Origin: Sordariomycetes sp. S80-01Y
Lineage: Eukaryota; Ascomycota; Sordariomycetes
Reading direction: 5' to 3'
DNA: 64,000 bases
Assembly (NCBI GenBank): GCA_037042185.1
Contig: JAXQJY010000021.1
Span: 186,001-250,000, forward strand
Part shown: piece after piece, positions 42,836-57,367 of the stretch
Layout of the letters: the number at the start of each line of letters is the position of its first letter
How positions within the stretch are numbered: position 1 is the first letter of the stretch
Translations under genes and position numbers: made by a program
The notes under the pieces: model-generated
The model's input: only the letters and a program-made list of their open reading frames with translations
What the model was told of the DNA's origin: nothing
Database searches by the model: none

Positions 42836-45710
42836 TCAGTGCCTGCCGGGGCTGCCGTTGCGAGGGCCGTCTTCGGCCTGGCCGATCGGAGCGTAGCGGC
42901 CGCTGCCGCTGCCACTGCCGTGGCTGCCAGTGCGGCCACGGCCGGCCATGCGGGAGAGCCAACCGCCAACGCTGCGGTCCTCGCCGCCACTAGTCTGCAT
43001 GTTGGACTTGGCATCATCGTCATCATCGAGGGAGAAGCCGGGGATGCCGCCAGGAGGTACCCCTCGGCCGGAGCCAATAGGTGAGCCTGGCATCAAAGAG
43101 CCGGTTTCGGCTCCGCGGATGGATGGCGTTCCCATTGTTGTGCTGGCGTCGCCGAAGAGTGAGTCCATCTCTTCTAGGGCCAGACCAGCGGTCTCGGGGT
43201 AGATGAACCAAACTGTGGTTTGTTAGGGCATGGCAGTGGTGATGGTCCGATGGTACTCACCGACGATGAATGAAATAATACAACTGCCTGCATGAATCAA
43301 GTATGTCCGCCATTGGATGGACTCCTGCAAAATTGGCGTCATTTCGCCTAAGAGAAGTCAGCTTATGCTATTCCAGAATTACACAAAAAAACAGGCAGAT
43401 GAAGGAGTGTTGATTCTCTACGCAGTGAATGACCGCGAGGATGGTGACAAAATGGGAGAAGGAGCTGTGGGTGACATTTCAAGTGTAGTGATGATGGGGT
43501 CGCACGGAGGGTGCTCACGTGGGCCCCTCAACCTCACCCTTGAAATGTGCTTTTCGTCCACAATTCCACCCACAGACGTCGAGACGAGTTCAAACTACAT
43601 TCGTTCGATGCGGGAGAGTGCGGTCATCCTCCGAGCACTTACCAACTAGCCAATTCATGGCCCAATTCGCTGCAGTGGATAAAGAAGCTCCCTTCGAGCG
43701 AATACTCAAAGGAAGAATCTCTGGTGGGTAGAGCCATGGAATCGGCCCCCAACTGCGAAAATTCAGCGTCTGGGGAGTTCAGGGGAGGTGAAAAAGTTAC
43801 CTGAAGCCAAAAGCGGCGTTGTAGATGATCACGAAGATCACAACCATCCTTGGCGTCCACTTGACGTCCAAGTAGAGAAAGTACGAGATGAAGGACAATG
43901 AAATGGCCATCATAACAGCCCCGGAAAGCAGAATCGGACGGCGGCCCCATTTGTCCACAACATACCACGGGGGGATCGTGGAGAGGAAGTAGGTGATCGC
44001 GTTGAGACCCGTCATCAGGATAGCGTCGTGGCCGACCCATCCCGCGGATTCGAAGACGTACGGCGCATAGTACGAGATGACGTTGATGCCGTTGAGCTGC
44101 GCGAGAGCCTGGGCAGACATGGCAATGAAGACTCGGGTCTTGTAGCGGCGGAACATCTCGGCGTAGGAACGTTCACCCTCCTGGCGGCCAAGCAGGACAT
44201 TCATCTTGATCTCGCGGTACTCGTCTCGGGCCTTTTGGTCGTGAATATCACCGCCTCCGTACAGGTTGGCAATGACAACCATTCCTTCCTCATCATGGTC
44301 GTTATCAAGCAGCCATCGTGGAGACTCCACGATGACAAGACTGCCGATTCCCAGGAGCGCGCCCATGATGCATTGCAAGAACAATGGCACACGCCACGAC
44401 ATGTTGCTTTCGATGAAACCACAGCCGTAGTCAATCCAGATTGAACTGGCGTAGCCAATGATGTTCCCGGAGAATTCGATTGCCGCAAGTTTTCCGCGGG
44501 AGTGGGGAGGCGAAATCTCGGACTGGTACACTGGGACAATTGTCGACAACGAACCAACGCCCAGACCAGCAATGACACGGCCGAGAATGAGAATGATGAA
44601 GCTGGTGGCAAAGGTCTGCAGAGCACCGCCAACAAGGAAGATGCATGAACCCCAGAAGATGGTGCGTCGGCGGCCGATAATGTCGCCCACACGACCAACA
44701 ATGAGCGAGGAAATCAAGGCGCCGATTTCGAGAATAGCTACCATGGTTCCGATATGGGCTTTTGAGGGGTGGTCGAAGTAATCGATAAAGTAGGGGCCGC
44801 TGAATTAGTTAGTTTGAGACCAATGGCATGGCGTCAAGTGCACGTACGTGATGATGCCGGACATGACACCCTGATCATATCCGAAGAGGAACACGCCTAA
44901 TGAGACGAAAATACTGGTGAAGTAGCTTGCAGACATCAGCATTGGATCGGCTGCGATAAGCGCTTTACCTACAGGAGGGCCTTGCCCGTCAGGCCATTGG
45001 CCGCGCCGGAACGTCCAGACATGACGAATCCAAGACAGCGGTCGGCTCGCGAGGGAGTAGGGCGGACGCAGTGAGGGATCTCAATGGACTCCTTGTCGAT
45101 GGGGACTCTGGGAGATCGTGAGCGGCCGGGTGAAGGGTCCTGGATGCGGACTTTCTTGTGGGATCTCCGATTGCGGTGGTGAACACCGGCCAGTAGCTCG
45201 TCTTCGATATCGTTGCCGAGCTGGAGACGGACGGGGTCGTCGTCGTCGCCCTTCTGCTCGCCGATATCGCCCGTGTCAGTCCACGATGAGCCCTCGGAGG
45301 AGTAGGAGTCGCGGGAGTCGCGCGGGGCGTCGGGGTCTCGGTCGCGGTAGTGGGCGTCGTCGCCCTGGTGGGAGGACAGCAGAGAGGTCGAGGCCTCGTT
45401 ATCGTGGTGCCCGGAGCGCGATGGTAGGGTTCGCAGGGGGATGTTGGAGGGGATGCGGGAGGAAGACTGTTGGGACGGAATGATGGGTGATCTGGGGCTG
45501 TTGTGCAGCAGCGCCCGCCTGCAATGGACTAGGATGGAAGAAAAGGGAGAGGAGAGCTAATGTACCGACGCAGCGATACACAAGAGGAGGGCGAACGGGA
45601 GCGACGTTGGGTCGGCCGGCCTGTCCTGCGGAGACAAAATATGGGTCCCGTGACGAGACAGAGGTTAATCAAGACTTGCCTGACTCTCGAGTGTTCTCAG
45701 GTGGGCGCAT
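42836..45710 (-). CDS. MFS sugar transporter with a long disordered N-terminus; 5' end unresolved
   Basis: Well-supported exons are 44968-44848, 44799-43801, 43752-43643, 43347-43261 and 43212-42836, all in phase. They encode twelve membrane spans of the sugar porter family: GRVGDIIGRRRT, the VESPRWLLDN loop, QALAQLNGINVISYYAP, and the late motif in WGPIPWLYPPEILPL. The end is YPETAGLALEEMD plus a Gly/Ser-rich cytosolic tail. The intron 43348-43642 is 295 nt, long for a fungus. Upstream, an in-frame disordered and charged segment (about 45000-45500) reads as coding but is out of frame with the first membrane exon. A weak-donor intron or a frameshift must lie between 44969 and about 45060. A possible ATG is at 45710, with two further introns. 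Substrate unknown. Confidence 0.83.
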
Positions 45711-47534
45711 CAGCTGGAGCTTCACACTGTGCCGTGCCTCTCTGGCCTCGGGCTTCTGGACGAGCCGAGGGGGCTTGGGTGGGCAGCCGGGGACAGTGCG
45801 AGGACGACAGCCGCTATCTCACGCAGCAGAAAGACTACAACCATCAGATGACCGCCGATATGGGAGAGCCTCGCGCGCGGGTGGGCCAGCAGACGCACAA
45901 TGATGGCAGATGGGACGCCGGAGAGCGGAGAAGGGCGTACCTGGGCCGCAAAGCGATGAAGAATGCGGAGGCTGGAAGCGATAGGGTCACAGACCGCCTA
46001 GGCTCTGGAGACTGGGCCTGGTCCTGGAGAAGACTTGGAGGCACCGACCACGAGGTCAGGAGACGGGGGCCGGGGGTGGATAAGATGCGGACGAGGCACG
46101 CGCACGCCGCGAGGACCGAAAGAATGACTGAGGGTGAGGACGGATGAGGGCGTCGGATGGGCTGCCGGTGACACGCGACCAGTTCTTGTCTTGCTCGCTC
46201 TGTTTTACGTGGAGGAAGAGAAGTTTGATTGAAACGAAATGAGACCCAGGGCTTCCGAGTTGACGCTGTGTCCCGACTCGCCCCCAGCTGCGCACCAGCA
46301 GCAAGGCTCAGGAGACGGGATGGTGTTTAATCCGGGCCAACCAAGCGACTGATCTATTGCCAATTGCAGCGCTGTGCCGACGCTGATAAGGGAATTCGGG
46401 GGCTGAAAGTCAGTTTATGCGACACTGCCGCAACAACACGCATTGCCTTTTGAGACCATCAGGTATTTGCCGTGGTACAGAGCGTCGATTCTAAAATCTT
46501 CCAAAAACCCCGTATGGAGATCTTTCGGTCTTTGCGCGGTGAAGCCGCCTGTCGAGGCGCTTCGGCAAAATGTACCCTCGTAGCCATCCCACGCCCGCCG
46601 CCCTATCAGGACCGGCCAGATGACGTCGTCCCACAGCAGGTGATGCACCAAGGCCTGGCGCTAAGTACTAAATCGATACTTGAGCAATTTGTCGCTCTCT
46701 GAATATTCCACTGGCGAAATGTTTGTCTGTTCTCTCGGGTTAGACGAAGTGTTGCGAGACCGGAGCGCGGAGCCACGTCTTGAGGGGTCCAGCTCGACTT
46801 CACATGCCAGCTGCTGGTTGCTGACTTACCCTAGACGCTCGTAGATGGTGGGACTGTAAGCGCGAAACTTTTATGGTCTGGATGAATGCTTGAAGGGGTT
46901 TCTGGGGTTTCAATTATTCTCAGTGAGGTTGAATAAGCCTGGATACTCCCCAGTGTTGTCCGAAAGCTTGTGGTCGAAGAACTGCGCACTTAGCTACATT
47001 GAATTCTGCGGTGATGTGACAAGTAGCTAAAACGCCATCAACCTACTTCTACACGCGTGTATTATCAGGTAGCCCATATCACAAGCATTACGGACAAAAT
47101 GTCAGAATTATCATCGCCACAACACACTTCAAGCACTCAACACATCGCAGACTCGTTGCCAGATACGGGAAAACAGCTTTGCGGGAGGGAGCGGAGCGGT
47201 CTCTGATTTGGATCATGCGGCATCTACACTAAAGTTATCCGGACATCTGCGGATCCAAGTACCGTCGACCTCAACGCCGAGAGATCAATCCTGCCCTCTC
47301 CTACTTCGACCGAGACTTACACGCTTTCAAAATCGCCCATACAGGCCATCGCACCTTCCATGGAGGCGGCTACCCCACGGTACCTTAACGACACCGTGAC
47401 GGCGGCCCCACCCCGCGGCGGCGGCGGCCCGCAAAAAAAGTCCATGGCTCTGGAATTTTTCCAAGAAAGTCAGCCTCCAACACCACCGACACCACCAACC
47501 CATCATCGTCAATCGCCCAGCCAAACCGCCAATC
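45711..47534. other. Intergenic, contains promoters of the transporter and DBP9
   Basis: About 1.8 kb between two outward-facing genes. An open frame of 195 codons at 45560-46147 is rich in Arg, Gly and Glu and lies opposite the transporter 5' end; I take it for chance. A 66-codon frame, 47360-47560, overlaps the DBP9 start and may be an upstream ORF. Nothing else seen. Confidence 0.5.
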
Positions 47535-49362
47535 ATGAAGCGCAAACTCGACCAGAATGACAGGCCGGCCTCCGTCACCGACGCAGAGAAGCCCGCGAAA
47601 CCGTCCGAAGAAGACATCACCTTCACCGACTTCGACCTCGACCCTCGCCTCCTCCAAGCCGTCGCAAAGCTGAACTACGAGAAGCCCACACTCGTCCAAC
47701 GCAAGGCTATCCCGCTCGCGCTCGCTGGGAAAGATGTTCTCTGCAAAGCCAAGACTGGGTCTGGAAAGACAGCGGCGTACGTCCTGCCTCTGCTCGCGGC
47801 GATCCTGAAGCAGAAGCAGGCATCCTCGACCCCGGTGACTTCGGCCCTGGTGCTCGTTCCCACGAGGGAGCTGGCGGACCAGATTTCAAAGGCGATCGAT
47901 CAATTCGCGGCGTTTTGTGCCAAGGATATTCAGACGGTCAAGCTGACGGACAAATTATCTGATGCGGTGCAGAGGAGTCTGCTTTCCAACTCGCCGGACA
48001 TTGTCATTTCGACGCCGGCGAGGGCGTGGCATAATGTCAATTCGGGTGCGCTGTCGCTGAACAGCCTGAGGTGCTTGATCTTGGACGAGGCGGATCTTAT
48101 CCTGTCGTATGGCTACAGCGAGGACATGGACAACCTGCAGAGATCCATCCCCAAGGGTGTCCAGACGACCATGATGAGCGCAACTCTATCGTCAGAGATT
48201 GATTCTCTGAAGGGCATATTCTACCGGGAGCCCACGCTGCTGAGCCTGGAGGAACCGGAGGCAGATGGCGAGGGCATCACGCACTACGTGACAAAGTGCG
48301 GCGAGGACGAGAAGTTCCTTCTGGCCTACGTCATCTTCAAGCTGCAGCTCATCAAGGGCAAATGCATCATCTTCGTTGCCGACATCGACCGCTCGTACCG
48401 CCTCAAGCTCTTCTTCGAGCAGTTCGGCATCCGCAGCTGCATCCTCAACTCGGAGCTGCCCGTCAACTCGCGGATACATGTTGTGGAGGAGTTCAACCGC
48501 AACGTGTACGACATCATCATTGCCTCGGACGAGAAGAGCGAGATGCTGAACGTTGACGAGGATGAGGACGGCGAGGAGAAAAAGGGTGACGAGAAGGAGG
48601 AGGGCAAGAGGCCGAGCAAGAAGAGGAAGATGGCGAAGCGGGATTCCGAGTACGGCGTCTCGCGGGGCATCGACTTCAAGAACGTCGCCACGGTCATCAA
48701 CTTTGATCTTCCCACCACCGCCTCCTCGTACACCCACCGCATCGGCCGGACAGCCCGCGCGGGGAAGAACGGCATGGCCCTGTCATTCGTCGTCCCGGAG
48801 GACAAGTACCGGAAGCACATGCCCACGACCGTCAAGACAGCCGAGAACGACGAGCGCGTGCTGAAGAAGATCATCAAGCAGCAGGAGAAGAAGGGCAAGG
48901 AGGTCAAGGACTACAACTTCAACACGGACCAGGTCGACGCTTTCCGGTACCGCATGAACGATGCGCTGAGAGCCGTCACCAAGGTCGCTGTCCGCGAGGC
49001 GCGAACGCGAGAGCTGAGGCAGGAGCTCCTGAAGAGCGAGAAGCTGAAGCGGTATGTAACTCCGCGACTGGCATTGTGCCGTTGCTAACAAGCTTAGGTA
49101 TTTCGAAGAGAACCCCGACGAGCTACACCACGTCCGTCACGACGGTGAGCTGCGCACGGCGAGGTCACAGCCTCACCTCAAGCACGTCCCCGAATACCTG
49201 CTGCCGAAGGAGGGCAAGAAGGGGCTGACTTCAGAAGAGATTGGCTTCGTGCCAATGCGGAAGAAGGACAGGAGGCACAAGAAGGGGAAGAAGAACTTCA
49301 AGGTTGGCGGCAGGAAAGGCAACCCTTTGAAAACCTTCAAGGCCGGACGCGTGAAGAAATAA
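47535..49362 (+). CDS. dbp9: ATP-dependent DEAD-box RNA helicase Dbp9
   Basis: Exons 47535-49051 and 49098-49362 give 593 aa. The helicase motifs are present in order: Q motif ([15 protein letters not shown]), I AKTGSGKT, Ia [29 protein letters not shown] and [13 protein letters not shown]. The acidic and Lys-rich insertion just before motif V, and the C-terminal basic tail ending [10 protein letters not shown], are those of Dbp9, the nucleolar helicase needed for 60S subunit assembly. The 46-nt intron near the 3' end has a GCTAAC branch site and TAG acceptor; without it the last 88 codons would be missed. An upstream frame overlaps the start codon. Confidence 0.95.
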
Positions 49363-51256
49363 GCGTTGAATATTCCACTAGTCTCACATACCCTCACTTC
49401 TTGCGACCTGCTTCATCCGCTTCCTTGTCCTGTATGTTTACTGATTAATGGAGGGTAGCACGGGGACGAGCTGTGGCGGTGATCGAGACAACCTAGGCGG
49501 ACTGCGGTGCAAGGTAGTCTAGCTGTTCGCGCGCATCACTTGCGGTAGATGCCTCGTGTTCGTGCAGCACATGATCGTCGGGGGCAAAGCCAGCTCTACG
49601 CTGATATCATTCTCGGCACAACCTCATCAATGCTCAAAGAAGCTCTAAATCCACCACAGCTCCGTCAATAGAGTTCTTGCTTACAGTACGTCTCAGATCC
49701 AGCGTCTCACAAGATTGGTCCGAGCTTCAGTGATACGAAGTGATCAGCATCTCCAGGCCGTCGCCAAGCCCTACGCCCCCAGACGAGACTAGCGCTGCAC
49801 AACAGCCCCCAGCAGCAACTGTTCAAGAATAGCACGAAAGCTGCTGAGCTGTGTGCCCTGGCGAGCATTGTTCACAGCCCCCTCGGGGAACGGACGACGC
49901 TGCAAGACAACGTGGCTCGTGGCAAATGCGGGCTAAAGACATATCGTAGCCGAGAAGGAGTGCGGCCAGTATTGGAACGCAGAAGCCCTGTTGCGAACCT
50001 GCGCGTGTCGGAGATGTTGATGCCGTCTTGGGTCCGTTGGAGCGGTGATGGTCTTGGTCCAGCTCATCATGCATAAAAGCTGGCCGGATAGTGGGTGCTC
50101 CAGCCACACCGTGTCCGCGACGTTCAATGCTTGGATCTGGAGCACTTGAAGCAAAGCAATTGATGACTTCAGCGTCGGGAGCTGGAGGGGGCCTGCTGTG
50201 TTATCCTGCCATCTCATGTCGGTGCTGTCGTCTGGCAGCGGGTTGGAGGTGCGCCATCGTGTTGACATTCGGGATCGCAGACCGCACCAACGCACCAACG
50301 CACCAATGCTCACGCCAACATTCGTCATGCTCTGACGATGTCATGATGAAGAGCCGGGCTTGTCTCAAGTTTGAGGAGGAGAACCCACCGGCCAAGGCTG
50401 GGCATGGCGACCATCCATGGCGACCGTCTCTCAGCAGCCGGACGAGGGCCCTGTGGCTTGTCCTTGGAAGAGCACACGCCCCAGCTGGGCCTGTGCCAAT
50501 GAGGAGCGAGGATCGACCGGTTGGGCGTGTCCGCTCTCCGTCCCAGCCAACCACGACGCGGTGCCTGCCTTAGTCGACGGCTAGGACCACCCTCCCGTCG
50601 CCAGATCCCTGCATCCTCATCTCTGCCAGTGCTGCTGCCGAGCAAAAAGCAGGTTCTGTCTCCCTTGCGCTCTGCTGCCGCTGGCCCTGGCAATGGCGCT
50701 GGCACTGTAAGATACCTTAGCTTAGTGCTGGGGCTCAGTGACGGGCTGCTCTGTCTGTGTGTCTGTTTGACTCGCCCAACGTCTCGCTCTCTGCCAGGTT
50801 GATGCCTTCGCTGCTCCTCAACTCACACCACATCATCGCTCGCCCTCACTGCCGTGCCCTGCAACTACGAATTATTATCCTCCTCGAGACCATCCCAATC
50901 CGCTTTTGACTACCGAAAACGAAGTCTAACCCGTTGAAGCATCGCGCGATCGAACCGTCGAGGCGCACCGTGACGACGGCCCCAGTCGCGGAAATTACAT
51001 GCTGGACGGGCTCCCCCCTTCGCGCTCGAGCCCCGTAACCGTGACCGAAGCGACCCGTTTCCCTGCTGGGAGCAATCTTCTCTTCCTTCTGGTCCTCCCT
51101 CGCTGCCTCAATTCCGCTCTCCCGACCACCGAGCCTCGACATTCGCTGAAAGGGTCGTCGACACACGCCGTCGGCTGACCGACTCATCTTCGCTCCCCCC
51201 AGAATCAACAGCAATTCGGTCCGCGTCGCCAGCCGCTGGTGGCAGACTCAGGCACA
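49363..51256. other. Intergenic with likely long CHS7 leader
   Basis: About 1.9 kb with no gene that I can support. The 500 bases before CHS7 are strikingly pyrimidine-rich, with TCTGTCTGTGTGTCTG and similar runs, which suggests a long 5' UTR, perhaps with its own intron. The open frames on both strands in this part are Ser/Arg-rich noise. Confidence 0.5.
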
Positions 51257-52390
51257 ATGGGGTCGACAGAGTTTGGCAACTTCGATGTTCGTCGCACCGT
51301 CCCGCAATTCGAAAAGTCAATTCAGCAACCTGGAGGGCAGCAAAGGCTAACCTTTTTGTCGCGTAGAAATTCTGCAGGGACTCGACCCTACCGATTTGCA
51401 ATGTACGTCTGCCTCGCGTCACCAGGGCCCTTCGATCCACGTCCCCGACGGACAGCCCCCCGAGGTGACGGCCCCGTGCGATGGGACACACGCTGACACG
51501 AGATAGATCCTCTCGAGCGACAATGGACAGGATGGACCGTGGGGCGGCTGCGAATTGACGGGCATCCCCGTAGGCGACGGCCGTCGGCTGGGCAACTTGG
51601 GCTCGATCCTCCTCGCCGGCATTGCAATCGCCGTGTCGGGCTTCCTGTTGCTGAAGTCTGAGAAGAAGAGGGCCGCGGTCGGGCGTCGCGAGATGCAACT
51701 GTTCCTGATCGGCTACGTGATCATTAGCATTTGCGAGATCTTCACCGTGGGCGAGTTCCCTCTGGACAGACAAGTCCGCAACGTACGTCCAGCTAGGGTC
51801 ACGGGAAAACGCGAGAAGGGTCGCTAACGGCGCAACAGGCTTTCACCGCAGTACACATCGCCGCCATCATCGCGACCACCTGGATACTCATGGTCAACGC
51901 CGTTGTTGGCTACCAATTGATCGACGACGGCACGGCACTGTCCATGGCGCTCATGCTCGTGTCGGCCGCAGTTCTCTTCGTCGGCACAGGCTACATCGCC
52001 CTCGACACCGGTTTCCGCTGGACCAACTACTGGGACGACAGCTACGACATCGACAACCACAACCGCCACATCGCTCTCTACGTTCTCTACCAACTCGTTC
52101 CTCTCATCTTCCTCGTCGCCTTCTATGTCCTCGAGGCGGTCCTCGTCATCCGCATCCTCGGCGAGACCAGGCCCATGATCTACCTTACCGCAGCCGCCGT
52201 GCTCTTCGCCGCCGGCCAGGTCTTCAACTACGTCGTCAGCCGCTACATCTGCGAAGGCACCAGCGGCAAGATCGACGGCTCCATGTTCCAGACGCTCTTC
52301 ACCCTTCTGGCCGTGGTCATGATCTGGATCTTCTGGGCGAGCATCACCGAGGACGACTGGCCCATGCCCGCGGGCAGCACATACCCTTAA
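51257..52390 (+). CDS. chs7: Chitin synthase export chaperone Chs7
   Basis: Four exons, 51257-51286, 51367-51402, 51507-51782 and 51839-52390, give 297 aa. The first two coding exons supply only 10 and 12 codons, so the start MGSTEFGNFDKFCRDSTLPICN is easily missed. The Cys-rich opening (FCRDSTLPICN) and about seven membrane spans are typical of Chs7. The ending, ITEDDWPMP, is close to the family's. Chs7 is an ER protein that lets a class of chitin synthase (Chs3 in yeast) leave the ER. The domain order and length (about 300-330 aa) fit the family. Confidence 0.95.
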
Positions 52391-53165
52391 CGAGCTACTT
52401 GCTTTCGCAATGACACAACACAATTCTTTTCTCCCTAACTTACGGACATGGCGTTTCCAGGACGGCAGTATCATCAGCTCCACTACATTTCTTATCTCTC
52501 CCTACGGCGACGACTCCATGAAACACAGTCACCGCGATCGACGCGAAAACATGCATTCTTGATGGGACGGACGCATTGGGGCGACACAACCTTATCGGCA
52601 GAAAGCAATGCCGCTGGGGGTGTGTCGTTATGTGCTCACAGTACACGGCCTTACTTTGGCATCGGCATACATGATCGGGAAGCGATATGGGGAAGCTGAG
52701 AATAAGGCGGGTCGTGGGTGAATGGATATCTAGTCGGCGCCGTGCTGCGGCATCTAACGTGGTTCTGTGCGGCTGGAGGGCGATATGGATGGCTGAACGT
52801 GTGCAGTATACCCCGGGCTAATAATGCTGGAGAGGGCACGAGTTGGTTAATGCGTGCTTCTGAATAAAATAAGTTAATCCAAGTAAACCATGACATGAGC
52901 AGCGGTGTCGGTGATTGCAAGTGTACTGGCCTGTAACGCATCACATGCCATTGGACGGGGTGCGGCCTGCGGTAGCTGTGGTGGGGACGAGGCTCCGACG
53001 TTATCCACAGCCTCGTCAGTGACCTGCACCGTGAACTTTCATCCTCCGCAAGGGCTCAACAGCCGCACCGCACCATCGCGCGCCAGCACCTGTTCTTCCT
53101 CTACTCCCCCAGGATCCCTCACCGATGCCCTGCCCTTGAGGCTCACACCCGTTCGAACCGCCGCC
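52391..53165. other. Intergenic between CHS7 and SSL1
   Basis: 775 bp that should hold the CHS7 3' UTR and the SSL1 promoter. The frame upstream of SSL1 is open as far as 52905, but the first good start, just before an acidic N-terminus, is at 53166. No other feature seen. Confidence 0.5.
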
Positions 53166-54652
53166 ATGGCCAGAGACGACGGCGATTTCGTCGCAGACGA
53201 CATGTCGGACGACGCCATGGACCACGACCTCGAAGAGAACGAAGATTCCGACGAGGCGCCCGTGTCCTCCAAAGCGCAGACCGCGCAGTCCCGCTCGAAG
53301 CGCCGGAAGCGCGGCGAGAACAAGGCCCAGGCGTGGGAGCAGTCCAAGCGCTCCTGGGAGACGAACCTGCCCGACGAGGACGCCGACGGCATCCTCAACC
53401 TCGCCGCCCTCGAGGCCGAGCGGCGCAGGCGGCTGCTGCGCGACACGACGCCGCTGCAGAGGGGCATCATACGGCACATGATCCTGGTGCTGGACATGAG
53501 CTTCGCCATGACGGAGAAGGACCTCCTGCCCACGAGGTACAGGCTCACGCTGAGCTACGCCACCGCCTTCGTCAGGGAGTTCTTCGAGCAGAACCCCATC
53601 AGCCAGCTGGGCATCCTGGGCATGAAGGACGGCCTGGCGGTCAGGGTCAGCGACATGGGTGGCAACCCGGCGGCGCACATCGAGAAGCTGAAGGAGTGGG
53701 AGGCGCAGGATCCGCAGGGCAATCCGAGTCTGCAGAACGCTCTCGAGATGTGCCGGGCGCACTTGTTGTAAGTTTACTCATTCGGCTGCAGCCGTTCTGC
53801 GCTGGCAGCTTTGAAGGGGCAGCACGCTGACGGGGGAACAGCAATTCTCCATCGCACGGCACGCGAGAGGTGCTCATCATCTACGGCGCCCTTCTCTCCT
53901 CCGACCCGGGCGACATCCACGAGACCATCACGTCCCTCATCAAGGACCGCATACGGGTGCGCATCGTCGGGTTGTCGGCCCACATCTCCATCTGCGCTGA
54001 GCTCTGCTCGCGGACCAACGCCGGTGACGAGTCCCAGTACAACGTGGCCATGGACGAGGTGCACTATCGGGAGCTCTTCCTAGCCGCGACGACGCCGCCC
54101 GTCACGCGCACCGAGGAGCAGAGCGTCGCCAGCCTGCTCATGATGGGCTTCCCCAGCAGGACGCTCGCACCCGGCGGCAGCGTGTCCTACTGCGCCTGTC
54201 ACTCCAAGCCCGTGCGGGAGGGCTACGCCTGCACCCGCTGCGGCGCGCGAGTCTGCCGCCTACCAGCCGAGTGCCCGTCGTGCAGCCTCACGCTCATCCT
54301 CTCCACCCATCTCGCACGCTCCTACCACCACCTCTTCCCCCTGAACAACTGGGTCGAGGTCCCGTGGTCAGAGGCCGGCTCCTCGACCGCCTGCTTCGCC
54401 TGCTGCTGTCCCTTCCCCGCGACGAAGCCGCCCGACGGCGCAAAGAGGGATGCGGAGGCCAAGGAGGCCAAGCACAAGGGCGTCAGCGAGAGCGGGAGGT
54501 ACGCCTGCACCGTGTGCGGAAACCACTTCTGCATAGACTGCGACGTGTTCGCGCACGAGGTTGTCCACAACTGCCCCGGGTGCGCGAGCACGCGGGTGCC
54601 GGCGGCAGCCGACGGAGTTAATGGTCACGACACGATGGCCGTAGATGGCTGA
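53166..54652 (+). CDS. ssl1: TFIIH core subunit Ssl1 (p44)
   Basis: Exons 53166-53767 and 53842-54652 give 470 aa. An acidic N-terminus is followed by the Ssl1-like von Willebrand A domain (residues about 110-290), which starts IIRHMILVLDMSFAM, in which one Asp of the usual DMSxxM is kept. The C-terminal half carries two zinc-binding modules: a C4 module around CRLPAECPSC and a RING-like module with YACTVCGNHFCIDCDVF and HNCPGC. Ssl1/p44 activates the XPD helicase in nucleotide excision repair and transcription initiation. An alternative upstream start at 52905 would add 87 Ser/Arg-rich residues foreign to the family, so I chose 53166. Confidence 0.95.
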
Positions 54653-55044
54653 GCCGTGGGCTGGCTACGGACGATACGAAAAGGAGGGCGGATTCATGGC
54701 ATTTGGGCCGGTTCATGGCAGGCGTTGGCGTTCATGGCGACATCTGAGGGGGTTTTAATGGATGGATGGATCTATCATAGAGACGTTGGTTGGCACGTTA
54801 AGACGCCATACTGTATAAACAGACGATGGCCAGGACATGTTCCTCGGCGCACTTGACTTGCTGGATCTCACAAGATTCTACGTGACACATGCAAGTTGGG
54901 GCAGATTTTATGTGAAATGCTCATCGATGATCAAATTACTCAAGTACATTGCTACCAAAGATCAAATGCGACGGCGGACGTTCATCGTTGCCTCATTACT
55001 CTATGCGCCTACCCTCCCCCGGCAGTTCCCCTTATTTTGCTCCC
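54653..55044. other. Convergent intergenic region
   Basis: 392 bp between the 3' ends of SSL1 and HPPD. Nothing seen beyond expected UTR sequence. Confidence 0.6.

Positions 55045-57367
<2,323 letters not shown>

Noticed and set aside
45560-46147. Open frame of 195 codons on the plus strand upstream of the sugar transporter
   Set aside because: Arg/Gly/Glu-rich noise opposite the transporter's 5' region, with no known family.
53016-53762. Open frame of 248 codons on the minus strand
   Set aside because: Antisense to SSL1; low-complexity and without a known family.
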